Shown: positions 1 to 7,090 of the stretch, in pieces
Layout of the letters: each line of letters opens with the position of its first letter
How positions within the stretch are numbered: the first letter of the stretch is position 1
Assembly: GCF_938045775.1 (NCBI RefSeq)
Contig: NZ_CALIBH010000200.1
Span: 1 to 14,640, forward strand
Direction of reading: 5' to 3'
Origin: an uncultured Campylobacter sp.
GTDB taxonomy: Bacteria > Campylobacterota > Campylobacteria > Campylobacterales > Campylobacteraceae
DNA: 14,640 bases
Notes under the pieces: generated by a model
The model's database searches: none
The model's input: only the letters and a program-made list of their open reading frames with translations
Told to the model about the DNA's origin: nothing
Made by a program: the position numbers and the translations under genes

Positions 1-53
1 GCAGCAGACTGAAAATCTGCGTGTCGGCAGTTCGATTCTGCCTCTAACCACCA
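1..53 (+). tRNA. tRNA-Phe (GAA), 3' part
   Basis: The 5' end lies outside the window. A 5-bp anticodon stem (4-8 with 16-20) closes a 7-base loop (9-15) whose anticodon at 11-13 is GAA. A short variable loop follows, then a T-arm (26-30 with 38-42) with loop TTCGATT. The acceptor 3' strand is 43-49, the discriminator A is at 50 and an encoded CCA is at 51-53. The D-arm and 5' acceptor strand cannot be checked. tRNA 3' ends are common integration sites for islands, but I found no second copy of this 3' end in the window. Confidence 0.93.
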
Positions 54-732
54 TTTTTTATAAATTCCCATTTTATTGATGTTTTACTTTAAGGTTTGGT
101 TGAGCAACATCTTGGGTGCCTTATATGGCACTGTTTTAAATTTTATTTTCATCACTCCTCAACCAATACAAGAATAGTTTGGGCTTATAATTGATAAACT
201 TTAAAATCAATTGAATTTTATCATCGGCGAATAAATCCAATTATTCTCATCTATCATTCTGTAATCATTGGTCGTAAATCATAAAGATTTGTAAAAGCTT
301 CTATCCACATAAAGTAAACATGGCACACGAGCGATCAAGTCTTGTATAAACTACAAATAACACAAATATATGTATTACGCGCTTTACAAATTGGACTTAT
401 TAATGAGCATAAATAGGTTATGCGTGGCGCGGATAATACAAATATTCCTATCCTACGCATCTTACATATTCGACAAATATAAAAAAAGCTATAGGTATTT
501 TTTACTTTCACCTATTACAAATCACACGGATATACGCAATCACTATCCTTAAAATAAATTTTAAGATTTTATCTAGCGAGCATACTATTTGTATTGCAGA
601 TTTCACTCGCCATATAAATCATACTCGTTAGGGGATACCTACCCTATAAACCCTAGCTTGGTTAAATTCGGTGACCGAGTGGGCTTTTATGTTCGCATAT
701 TACTATGGATTTTTTAGAGGTAGCAATCATTT
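54..732. other. gene-poor spacer between tRNA-Phe and csm5
   Basis: About 680 bp with no convincing coding region. The longest open stretch (370-552, 60 codons) lacks a good ribosome binding site and has no recognisable family. On the minus strand a few short open segments around 170-300 are interrupted by stops and could be an unrecognised gene relic. An 11-bp palindrome (TCGGTGACCGA, 668-678) followed by GTGGGCTTTTAT could be an operator or a weak terminator. No CRISPR repeats are visible. This is where a csm6 or an array might be expected downstream of csm5, and neither is seen. Confidence 0.5.
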
Positions 733-741
733 TTAATTGCT
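722..741. terminator. hairpin at csm5 3' end
   Basis: AGCAAT (722-727) pairs with ATTGCT (736-741) across an 8-base loop. On the minus strand the hairpin includes the csm5 stop codon (733-735). It is followed by ACCTCT and then A residues, not by a U-run, so it is a poor intrinsic terminator. It may only be a chance AT-rich fold. Confidence 0.25.
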
Positions 742-1773
742 TTCCAAAATCTCGCAAAGCAACCATCCAAACGGCTGTTTATTTATAAGCCAAGCCGTGG
801 TCTCTTCCTCTTCGATAGAAAATTTTCCTTTGCCATTTATGATTTTTATCTTCCTGATGCCATCTACCGTAACAGCTCTTGCACCGATGTGCTTGCCTAC
901 TCGCAATAAAAATTGATTATCCGTAAGTTTAAAATTCTCATATTTCTCAATAAATTTATCAGATAGTGCTTCGCGTGTAAATTCATCCGTTTCACAACTA
1001 AACTGAGAAGTAAATATCGGCATATAGTGGGAGTTGCAGGCTTTTACCAGCTCTTTTACATCAAATTTAGCATTTTTTATAGTGATTGTCGTCTCAAATT
1101 CGCTTTTTGAGTCTATAACTTCGTATCACACCTTTATACCATTGTCATTGCCATTATCTCTTGATTGTTCATTCCTTTTTATATTTACTGCATCGGCAAC
1201 AAATGTATGTGAGCGTATAACGCTACTATCGGCGATCAAGAAGTCACTAAAATATTCTTTTGTTTCGTAGCTTTCAGTTGTTTTATAAAGCAATTCACCA
1301 AAGGCTGTGGCTATCGCACCTTTTAAAGAGCTTCCGGGGATTATTGCTTTTTTGAAATTTGGAGATATAAATGTTTTTTCGATGATCAGCTGATTTATGA
1401 CTTTTTTGCCATCGCCTTCTTTTTGGACCGCTTTACCTAATTTTTCTCTATATTCTTTCGCTACTTTTGGAGATACTAAAATCTTTTTAAAAGATTTTTT
1501 CTTAGCCAAGGCACTCTTCTCTTTTATAAATTTCTGCAATTCAAACAATGTATCTGCGGATAAATTTGAGACTATTCTTTCAAATTTCTCTTTAGATTTC
1601 TCATTAAGGCCTTTAACAAATTCAAATTCATCAAAAACATACATATAGTCCCTGCTGTCTTTTGCATCCGTATCTATGACGTAATTCATCGGCTCATATG
1701 CTTCGCCGACACCTATATGTATCGGGCTTATGGGTTTTAGATTTATTTTGTAAGTTTTGGTTTCATTATGCAT
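733..1773 (-). pseudogene. csm5: csm5, type III-A effector subunit, broken by an in-frame TGA
   Basis: Csm5 is the RAMP (Cas7-like) subunit that caps the crRNA 3' end of the Csm complex. The frame is 346 codons if read through and starts at ATG 1773, 7-8 bases after a GGAG, overlapping the csm4 stop by 8 bp. The N-terminal RAMP fold is seen in SPIHIGVGE (about residues 16-24), and the family motif IPGSSLKGAI lies near residue 143. A TGA at 1126-1128 stops the protein after 215 residues. The same frame stays open on the other side (YEVIDSKSEF onward) to the true stop at 733-735, with no indel. The likely ancestral codon is TGG (Trp), so one substitution explains the break. A truncated Csm5 would lose its C-terminal third. 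Identity rests on motifs and on its place after csm4. Confidence 0.85.
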
Positions 1774-2650
1774 CTTTTATCTCCGTAGCTATTAGTATGG
1801 CATATCCTTGATGCACTATGTTTGCATTTGCGGAATGTCCGCTTATGGCTTTTCCTAGATGTTCTTTTTCACAAATTTCATCATATATCGCCACGCTACC
1901 ACTATTTGCCATTAAAATCGGGCTTTTAAACGGATTTACGTTCGCAAGCGATCCGCCGTGTTTGCCAAATCTCGTAAATGGTTCATAGTAAAATTCTCTT
2001 GGGCCGTCATAGCCTAGCACAACCGGACTAAGCGCCATAAAGGCATTTGAGCTCTTTTTAATAGTCACTTTTTCAAAATCACTATATTCAAACGCCCCTT
2101 TGCCTATGCTAGCTCTCTTGCCATAACCGCTTTTGGATACAACTTCAAATGCTTTTTCTAGCTCGCCAAGCTTAAATTTATCATCTAGCAAAAAATAAAT
2201 ATCTTGCTTGCTAAATTTCATCTCCATCAAAGCATATGGTGCAAATTTACCACTATCGTCGGTTGTAAATGTGAGATAGTTTATGGAATTTTTAATGGTA
2301 GCCGTCTCGTTTAGCTCGTAGCCGATCTCGTCATTTGTCTTGACGTTTTTAAAATTTCCGCTTTGCAGATCCTCTATGCTAAGCCAAATTTTTTTCCTAT
2401 TTTCTTTTTTAAGATCCAAATTTTCGCCTAGAAGATGACTTGGCATGCTAGGCTTCGGCAAATATCCGCTAGCCAAGCCGTCAGAGACTATCAAAAACGG
2501 TTCTTTCTCGTAGTCTTTTAGTAGCTCATTTAGCCTATCTTCTCCAAGTGCGTATCTGATCGCCCAGCAAATTTGCCCAAACAAGGTATCGCCTTTTAGC
2601 GGCGTGGTAAAATTTGACCTAGGCGTTATGGTAGTTTTATAAAGCGTCAT
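1766..2650 (-). CDS. csm4: Csm4, crRNA 5'-handle-binding RAMP subunit
   Basis: Csm4 is the Cas5-like subunit of type III-A complexes. It grips the crRNA 5' handle and bridges Cas10 to the Csm3 backbone. I choose the ATG at 2650 (294 residues). It shares one base with the csm3 stop (TAATG) and sits after AAGGTGG. An in-frame GTG three codons upstream (2659) is possible but lies inside that ribosome binding site. The N-terminus shows the family pattern LKGDTLFGQICW (about residues 18-29) and YLPKPSMPSHLL. A Gly-rich stretch SGYGKRASIGKGAF lies mid-protein, the usual RAMP loop. The frame is intact and of normal length. The stop overlaps csm5 by 8 bp, indicating coupled translation. With cas10, cas6 and csm5 disrupted it may be an orphan subunit. 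Confidence 0.88.
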   Translation of the reverse strand: MTLYKTTITPRSNFTTPLKGDTLFGQICWAIRYALGEDRLNELLKDYEKEPFLIVSDGLASGYLPKPSMPSHLLGENLDLKKENRKKIWLSIEDLQSGNFKNVKTNDEIGYELNETATIKNSINYLTFTTDDSGKFAPYALMEMKFSKQDIYFLLDDKFKLGELEKAFEVVSKSGYGKRASIGKGAFEYSDFEKVTIKKSSNAFMALSPVVLGYDGPREFYYEPFTRFGKHGGSLANVNPFKSPILMANSGSVAIYDEICEKEHLGKAISGHSANANIVHQGYAILIATEIKDA

Positions 2651-3288
2651 TATTCCCACCTTAAATTTTTAAACTCGACCCTTCCATAACCTCTTGAGCC
2701 ACTACCGCCTAGATAGTCGTTTTCTATTAGTTTAAGCCCGCTTTCAATCATCTCTTTTAGTTTGACTTCGTCATCGTTATAAGGCTCTTTTTCGTCAAAA
2801 ACTTTTAATCTAATGACTAGATCAAATTTCATTCCCGCCGGTACGCGCTCGATCTGGCGAGGATGCTCTGCGGTTTTGTTTTTTCTATTGATCACCTTTT
2901 CGTATTTTGCTTCGCTTAGTTTTAGCCTTTCGCTATCTTTTGATAATGTGCAATCACCAACGTTTATTCTAGTAATGCCTAATTTATTCTCTTTATCGCC
3001 AAAAATTTTTAGTAAATTTTGTGCCGCTTTTTTATCCGGCTCCGGGACATTTTTTAACAGATTAAAGTTAAAAACCTCTCCTTCGCCATACCCAACTAGT
3101 CTATTGTTCCACTCTAGCAAGCTTCTCATTTTGCCTTTTATCGAGCTTCCTGGGATGTATGGCTTATTTGTATTTATATCTTTTATCACTTGCGAGTCTA
3201 TACCGCCTATTTTCATAGTATCATCACCGCCATCTATATGAAGTCCGCTTAAAAGCTCTATTTGTCCCTTTAAAGTTAAAATTTTCAT
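2650..3288 (-). CDS. csm3: Csm3, backbone RAMP subunit and target-RNA nuclease
   Basis: Csm3 is the Cas7-like protein that polymerises along the crRNA and cuts bound target RNA at 6-nt spacing. It has 212 residues, normal for the family. The N-terminal GLHIDGG (15-21) leads into GGIDSQVIKD, where Asp31 matches the catalytic aspartate of characterised Csm3 (Asp32/33). IPGSSIKGKMRSLLEW follows at about residues 46-61, a hallmark of the family. The C-terminal Gly-rich loop GGSGSRGYGRVEF is intact. The start at 3288 follows TAAGGAG, whose TAA is the csm2 stop, so spacing to csm2 is 9 bp. There is no disruption, and this is among the best preserved genes of the operon. Confidence 0.93.
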   Translation of the reverse strand: MKILTLKGQIELLSGLHIDGGDDTMKIGGIDSQVIKDINTNKPYIPGSSIKGKMRSLLEWNNRLVGYGEGEVFNFNLLKNVPEPDKKAAQNLLKIFGDKENKLGITRINVGDCTLSKDSERLKLSEAKYEKVINRKNKTAEHPRQIERVPAGMKFDLVIRLKVFDEKEPYNDDEVKLKEMIESGLKLIENDYLGGSGSRGYGRVEFKNLRWE

Positions 3289-3297
3289 ATTCTCTCC

Positions 3298-3702
3298 TTA
3301 TTTCTTATAAAAGCCTATAACGGCCTCAAAAAAGAGTTTAAATACCCTTAAATCATCTTTTGTTCTTACCTGAGCCACACATTTGTTTATCATCTCAACG
3401 AATTCACTACTAGAATGTTTTCTGGCGTTTGAATAAGCTGCTTTTGAATTTAGCATCTTTACAAATGGCAAAATTTCGCTAAAATCTTCGGTGTTCGATT
3501 TTTGCTCTAACTCTATGACATAGTCATAAAATGCTCTCATTTGCGTAGCTTTTGTTCCTGATATTTTCTCGGCAACCGTTTTTGCTGTAGTATCAAACAA
3601 ATTTGGATCTTTTTTGTAGTCTAAAACGATTGGCGGCAAAGAGTTTGCTTGCGGTTTATTACCAGCATTATAATTACCACCGCCATTTTTATATCCATTC
3701 AT
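3298..3702 (-). CDS. csm2: Csm2, small helical subunit
   Basis: Csm2 is the small alpha-helical subunit that lines the crRNA-target duplex in the Csm complex. It has 134 residues, typical in size. The N-terminal 25 residues are a Gly/Asn-rich tail. The helical core starts at NLFDTTAKTVAEKI and ends in FKLFFEAVIGFYKK, the conserved C-terminal helix. The start ATG at 3702 follows AGGAGAG and overlaps the cas10 stop in an ATGA arrangement. The frame is intact. Recognition comes from the C-terminal helix, the size, and the position between cas10 and csm3. Confidence 0.87.
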   Translation of the reverse strand: MNGYKNGGGNYNAGNKPQANSLPPIVLDYKKDPNLFDTTAKTVAEKISGTKATQMRAFYDYVIELEQKSNTEDFSEILPFVKMLNSKAAYSNARKHSSSEFVEMINKCVAQVRTKDDLRVFKLFFEAVIGFYKK

Positions 3703-5217
3703 TGCTCTCTCCTTTTATATATGTATTCACAAATCGCCATCTTGCTCTCCTTTGGATTGTTTTCTATCGCATCATTTAGCATTAAAAGCAGCGCGTTCAT
3801 ATCACTGCGTCCCTGCTTGTCTTGCATATTTCTAGTAAAACTATAACTTAGCTTTGACTTCCACATGGTGTTTCTTACGTCTTCGCATACATTTTTGCTC
3901 ATCTCGCAAAGCTCAAGCATCCTGTATAAAAACGCCGCATTATCTATATCAAATTTCTCAAACTCATCTAAAATCTTGCCTCTTACGTTTATATAGCTAT
4001 CCCATTTGGCTGTCTCGCCAAAGATAGTGATCGCATCCTTTCCGCCAATCTCTTTTGATACTTCCAGCCACTTCTCGCTAGTTTGAGCTAGGTAGCTTAT
4101 CGGTGTAGATGGTTTTGCCAAAACGATACCAAAAGATATGCTTAAATTTTGCGATTTTATGAATTTCATAAACTCTTGCCTTATAAAAACAGCAAGATCT
4201 ATCATCTCATCGTAGCTTCCAACTATCAGCAAATCATCGCCACCGGCAAAGACCGTGTAGCTATTTTCAAATTTCTCTTTCATCTTTCGTGGCACATATA
4301 AAGAGAAAAAGTTATTTATACCCTTTGAAAATGTGTCAAAATTTGCAAAACTTTGCGTCACGTCGCTATTTTTTATGAAATTTCCCATATTATCTACATC
4401 TACTTTTATGACGGCGATAGCGTTTTCTCCACTGGATCCTTCGGCCAAATTCTCAAAATCGACTATTTTGCCACCGTCTTATTTTGCGACATACGACCTT
4501 ATGCTTTCACTTATCTCGATATCGGAATCTATGAAGTCTATACCTATATCTTTACTATTTATCTTTTTGCTATCACTAGCTAGTCTCTCGCCAAGACGCA
4601 CAAAGGCACTGCAAATTTCGCATTTATCGTTATCATGTGGTATCTTTCTTATGTTGCAGATCCTGCAAAGAGTTTGATTTGTTATCCCTTTATCATATGA
4701 GAGCACCGGCTCTTGCTCTTTTAAATTTAGCTTTTAAATTTCTCTAGCTCAACAGCCTTGCTGATCTTATCCCTTAGCTCTTTATATCGCTGAGGCTCCA
4801 CAAAGCCCGCCCTCTCGCATTCCACGCAAGATAGACTAACGCCGCTAACGCCAAAAAATTTTTTACAAAATAAGCGTTTATAACGCCTTTTATCTCTTTA
4901 AAAGTCGCTTCATCAAATTTAGGAGAGAGTATCTCAAATTTACCGGCCGTGCACGATAAGATACATTTTTCGTCTATGCCAAATTTTTGGCAGATAAATT
5001 TGGCCAAAACTATCATAAAAAGCTCGCAAAACGCGAATTTTGCCCTTAGCACTTTAGCCGCGTTTTTTGAGCCTAGATTATCAAATATAAATTTTTGTAT
5101 CCCGTAAAAATCTCCGCCGATCAAAAACATCTTATCTTGCAATATCTCATCTATATCTTTTGATCCTTGCTCCAAAGCAGCAAACTCATCGCCAAAATAA
5201 CTGCTAAATTTGCTCAT
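3699..5217 (-). pseudogene. cas10: cas10/csm1, HD-less cyclase subunit, multiply broken
   Basis: Cas10 is the large type III subunit. Its Palm domains make cyclic oligoadenylate on target binding. The start at 5217 follows GGAGG and overlaps cas6 by 14 bp. GGDFYGIQKFIF (Palm 1 start) appears about 34 residues in, so the HD DNase domain that normally precedes it (about 100 residues) is absent. Total reach is about 506 codons, against about 750 in well-known Csm1. Breaks: a one-base loss in the A5T6 run near 4856-4866, after which the frame gives FFGVSGVSLSCVECERAGF; a one-base loss near 4730-4735 leading to LNLKEQEPVLSYDKG; and an in-frame TAA at 4479-4481. The zinc-ribbon pairs CRIC and CEIC lie in 4600-4680. 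Palm 2 is intact, with VIKVDVDNMG near 4400 and the cyclase motif GGDD at 4233-4244. As read, no full-length Cas10 could be made. Confidence 0.9.
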
Positions 5218-6040
5218 TTATATCCTCCGTTTTTATTTTCCCGAGCCCAAAAACAGTCTGCTTACCCACACCTATTATCTCGCCTAGTTTTAAAAGCTTT
5301 TTGCACTCTTTGCCAATGCCTTTTATCTCCAAAGAGCCCACTAAGCCGCCAAAATTCATAGTCGCGTTTTGCCTGTTGCTTCGTCTAGTTAGCTCCACGT
5401 ATTTTAGCTCTTTATTAGTTATCTCGCCCTTCACTTCAAATGGCAGCGCTTCATGATCTTTCCCCTGAACGCTTAGCCATCTTTGATATATAGAGTTTAG
5501 TATATCCCGCAGAGATATATTGTCACTTTTTAAAAAAACGTTGTCCTTTTTTATCCTAAGCGGCGTTATAAATTTGATCTTGATATCATCCGTTTTATCA
5601 TCAAAGCCAAATTCTCTCACGTAGTTTTTAGGTAGACTTATCTTATCTCCAGCCAAACACGTCTCACCATTTGCAAACATATCAAATTTCTCATATTTGA
5701 TTCTATCTTTGCCAAGACCGTATCTTTTTAGCATCATATACACGGCAGAAGCTATATATGGTAGTTTTTCGCACGCACTTCCTAGTAAAAACTATACCAA
5801 AGTCGTAAAATTCAGCCCCAAGCTCAAAGTCCAGCCTATACTTATGGTAGCTATTTTTCTTTTCATAAAAGTCGTAGTACAGGCAACTCTCATTTGCAAA
5901 ACACTCGCCACACTTATACGATGGGTTTATGCAACTTACGCTTTTTAGCGCATATCCAAAAGCCCCGCGTACTTGCGAACCGATAAAAAATGGCGGTTTT
6001 TAGGCGATCTAAACAGCACTCTAAGCTCGGAGTATCTCAT
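5204..6040 (-). pseudogene. cas6: cas6, pre-crRNA endoribonuclease, two frameshifts
   Basis: Cas6 cuts CRISPR transcripts inside the repeat to make crRNAs. The C-terminal part (5204-5743 and a little upstream) is open and carries LRDILNSIYQRWLSV and the Gly-rich RAMP loop GEIIGVGKQTVFGLGKI. The N-terminal part is recovered by frame changes. It starts at ATG 6040 with MRYSELRVLFRSPK, shifts near 5995-5999 in an A5 run to PPFFIGSQVRGAFGYALK, then runs through a four-Cys segment (SCINPSYKCGECFANESC) typical of this Cas6 group. It shifts again near 5765-5775 in a T run to LLGSACEKLPYIASAVYM. Each break is a one-base loss in a homopolymer. The reconstructed length is about 278 residues, normal for Cas6. 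The start overlaps the upstream csx20-like stop (ATGA). Confidence 0.85.
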
Positions 6041-6359
6041 ATATACTGCCCAAATTTTACATGTTCAAAAACTAAATTTTTCATCACATTATGCCCACTA
6101 TGCTATTTTGAATTATTCTTTTTGTTGCTGCATAGATGGCTTTTGTGCCTATTCTTACATTTACTTTTATAAAATTTTCAAACTTTATCATGAATTCTTT
6201 TAAATTTGATAGCTCGGGAGGGATATACGACCATTTATCTTGTGATATTTGGGGAATTTTTATAAACTTGCATACACCAAGACTATTCTCTGCGTCTTTT
6301 TCTTGAACCGCTATAAGTTTGTGAGAAAATATTATAATCATACTAGTTTTGCTATTCAC
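6037..6359 (-). pseudogene. csx20-like remnant, CRISPR type III accessory
   Basis: This first gene of the operon looks like Csx20, a small protein associated with type III systems and, as I recall, placed with Csx15/Csx16 among ring-nuclease families that degrade cyclic oligoadenylate. The start is ATG 6341 (MIIIFSHKL) or GTG 6359. The N-terminal half reads MIIIFSHKL, DAENSLGVCKFI and WSYIPPELSNLKEF, followed by IYAATKR, all as I remember the family. A central segment of roughly 20-30 residues expected between FENFIK and VNVRIG is missing without loss of frame. The main frame stops at TGATGA (6084-6089). A shifted frame gives MKNLVFEHVKFGQYI and a stop that overlaps cas6 in ATGA, so one base was probably lost just upstream. 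Family identity is from memory of motifs and needs a profile search. Confidence 0.55.
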
Positions 6360-6386
6360 TTTACCACTTTATTTTAAAATTATGTT

Positions 6387-6392
6387 ATTATA
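6387..6392 (-). promoter_or_regulatory. -10 box of the csm operon
   Basis: On the minus strand, TATAAT preceded directly by TG lies 28 bp before the GTG at 6359 and 46 bp before the ATG at 6341. The upstream DNA is A/T-rich with periodic T tracts and no clear -35, as is usual for Campylobacter sigma-70 promoters. A second candidate, AAATTATAAAC, lies about 20 bp further upstream (6410-6422). Confidence 0.45.
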
Positions 6393-6409
6393 CATAAATT
6401 AAAAATAAA

Positions 6410-6422
6410 TGTTTATAATTTT
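6410..6422. repeat. 13-bp inverted match, left copy (with 8212-8224)
   Basis: TGTTTATAATTTT here is the exact reverse complement of 8212-8224. The pair encloses the 141-residue gene and the transposase. The flanks do not match as a target duplication (AAAATAAA on the left, CGAAAGGA on the right). Both copies are also possible -10 regions, reading outward into the csm operon and the restriction operon. They may be IS ends, paired promoters, or chance in AT-rich DNA. Confidence 0.3.
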
Positions 6423-6562
6423 TAAGTTTTTTGATTAAAAAACTATTATTTTTATGCACAACTCCCATTTATTTTTCTCAAATTTCAAAATTTATGGATT
6501 TTTCGAATAACAAAACAACTAAAATTTAGGCGCTCTTTTTGCTTATTCTTATTTTGGCTTAA

Positions 6563-6590
6563 TTACGGTATTATGTAGCAACTGCAACCA
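6563..6590. repeat. solo IS1595-type end-like motif
   Basis: TATTATGTAGCAA (6569-6581) is identical to the reverse complement of 13530-13542, which abuts the 3' end of the ISXO2-like transposase remnant. Similarity extends outward: TTAATT precedes and TGCA follows at like spacing in both. The copy at 13.5 kb sits where a terminal inverted repeat belongs, so this one may be the orphan end of a lost related element. Its inward side faces left, toward the csm promoter region, where no transposase is visible. Confidence 0.45.
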
Positions 6591-6664
6591 ACTTCTATAA
6601 AATAATCAGATAAAATTATAGCCATATTAATCGCATATAACAATTGCAGTAAAAAGGGAAAAAT

Positions 6665-7090
6665 ATGGCAGAATCTCACGTAATATCGGCTTTAGTAGCC
6701 AAATACGCAGAGCTTCAAGGCAGAATTAAATCATATCAAGAAGCGATAAAAGAGGCGAGAGATGAAATTTCAACTATCTCAAAAAGTATAAAGATATTTG
6801 ATTCGAACTACGACTTAAGAAAAATAGCGCCCAAGAAAACGAGAGAAAGATATTTTAAGCACAAAGAGCTAACAAAGCTTGTTATAGAGTATATAAAAAG
6901 CAACGATAATGTCGATATAAATGAATTAACAGAGTATGTAATGAAAATAAAAGCTCTGCCGCAAGAGCTTCATAAATCAATATACGGCGGAATTTATACC
7001 GTTTTAGAGAATTTAGTCCGTCAAGATGTAATAGAATGCCGTATTACAAACGACACAAAACAATATTGTATAAAAATTCTAAATGCCTAA
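6665..7090 (+). CDS. small coiled-coil/winged-helix-like protein, possible IS passenger
   Basis: This is a 141-residue protein of unknown function. The first 45 residues (VAKYAELQGRIKSYQEAIKE and following) are charged and heptad-like, a probable coiled coil. Next comes IKIFDSNYDLRKIAPKK, then a Lys/Arg-rich turn RERYFKHKE, then a helical C-terminal part that could be a winged-helix fold (LVIEYIKSNDNVDINELTEYV). I recall similar small proteins with the same opening (MAE/MAD-HV-SALVAK-AEL) as common hypothetical proteins in proteobacteria, but I cannot assign a function. The start follows AAAAAGGG at good spacing. It converges on the IS1595 transposase and their 3' ends overlap by 12 bp, which suggests they travel together. 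The frame is intact, unlike most of its neighbours. Confidence 0.8.
   Translation: MAESHVISALVAKYAELQGRIKSYQEAIKEARDEISTISKSIKIFDSNYDLRKIAPKKTRERYFKHKELTKLVIEYIKSNDNVDINELTEYVMKIKALPQELHKSIYGGIYTVLENLVRQDVIECRITNDTKQYCIKILNA

Noticed and set aside
370..552. 60-codon open stretch on the plus strand
   Set aside because: There is no ribosome binding site or recognisable family, the composition is atypical, and it sits in a region full of stops on both strands.
54..732. CRISPR array downstream of csm5
   Set aside because: No repeated unit of 25-37 bases at regular spacing is visible in this spacer or in 6360-6664.
1034..1648. Plus-strand open stretches opposite csm5 (1034-1270, 1397-1648)
   Set aside because: They are antisense shadows of the csm5 coding frame, and the csm5 reading has family motifs.
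2813..3241. 142-codon plus-strand frame opposite csm3
   Set aside because: It is a mirror of the Csm3 codons. Csm3 has catalytic and glycine-loop motifs and a good start site.
1020..6480. Short shared word around AACTCCCA (near 1029 and 6470)
   Set aside because: It is only about 8-9 bases long and one copy lies in csm5 coding sequence, so it is likely chance.
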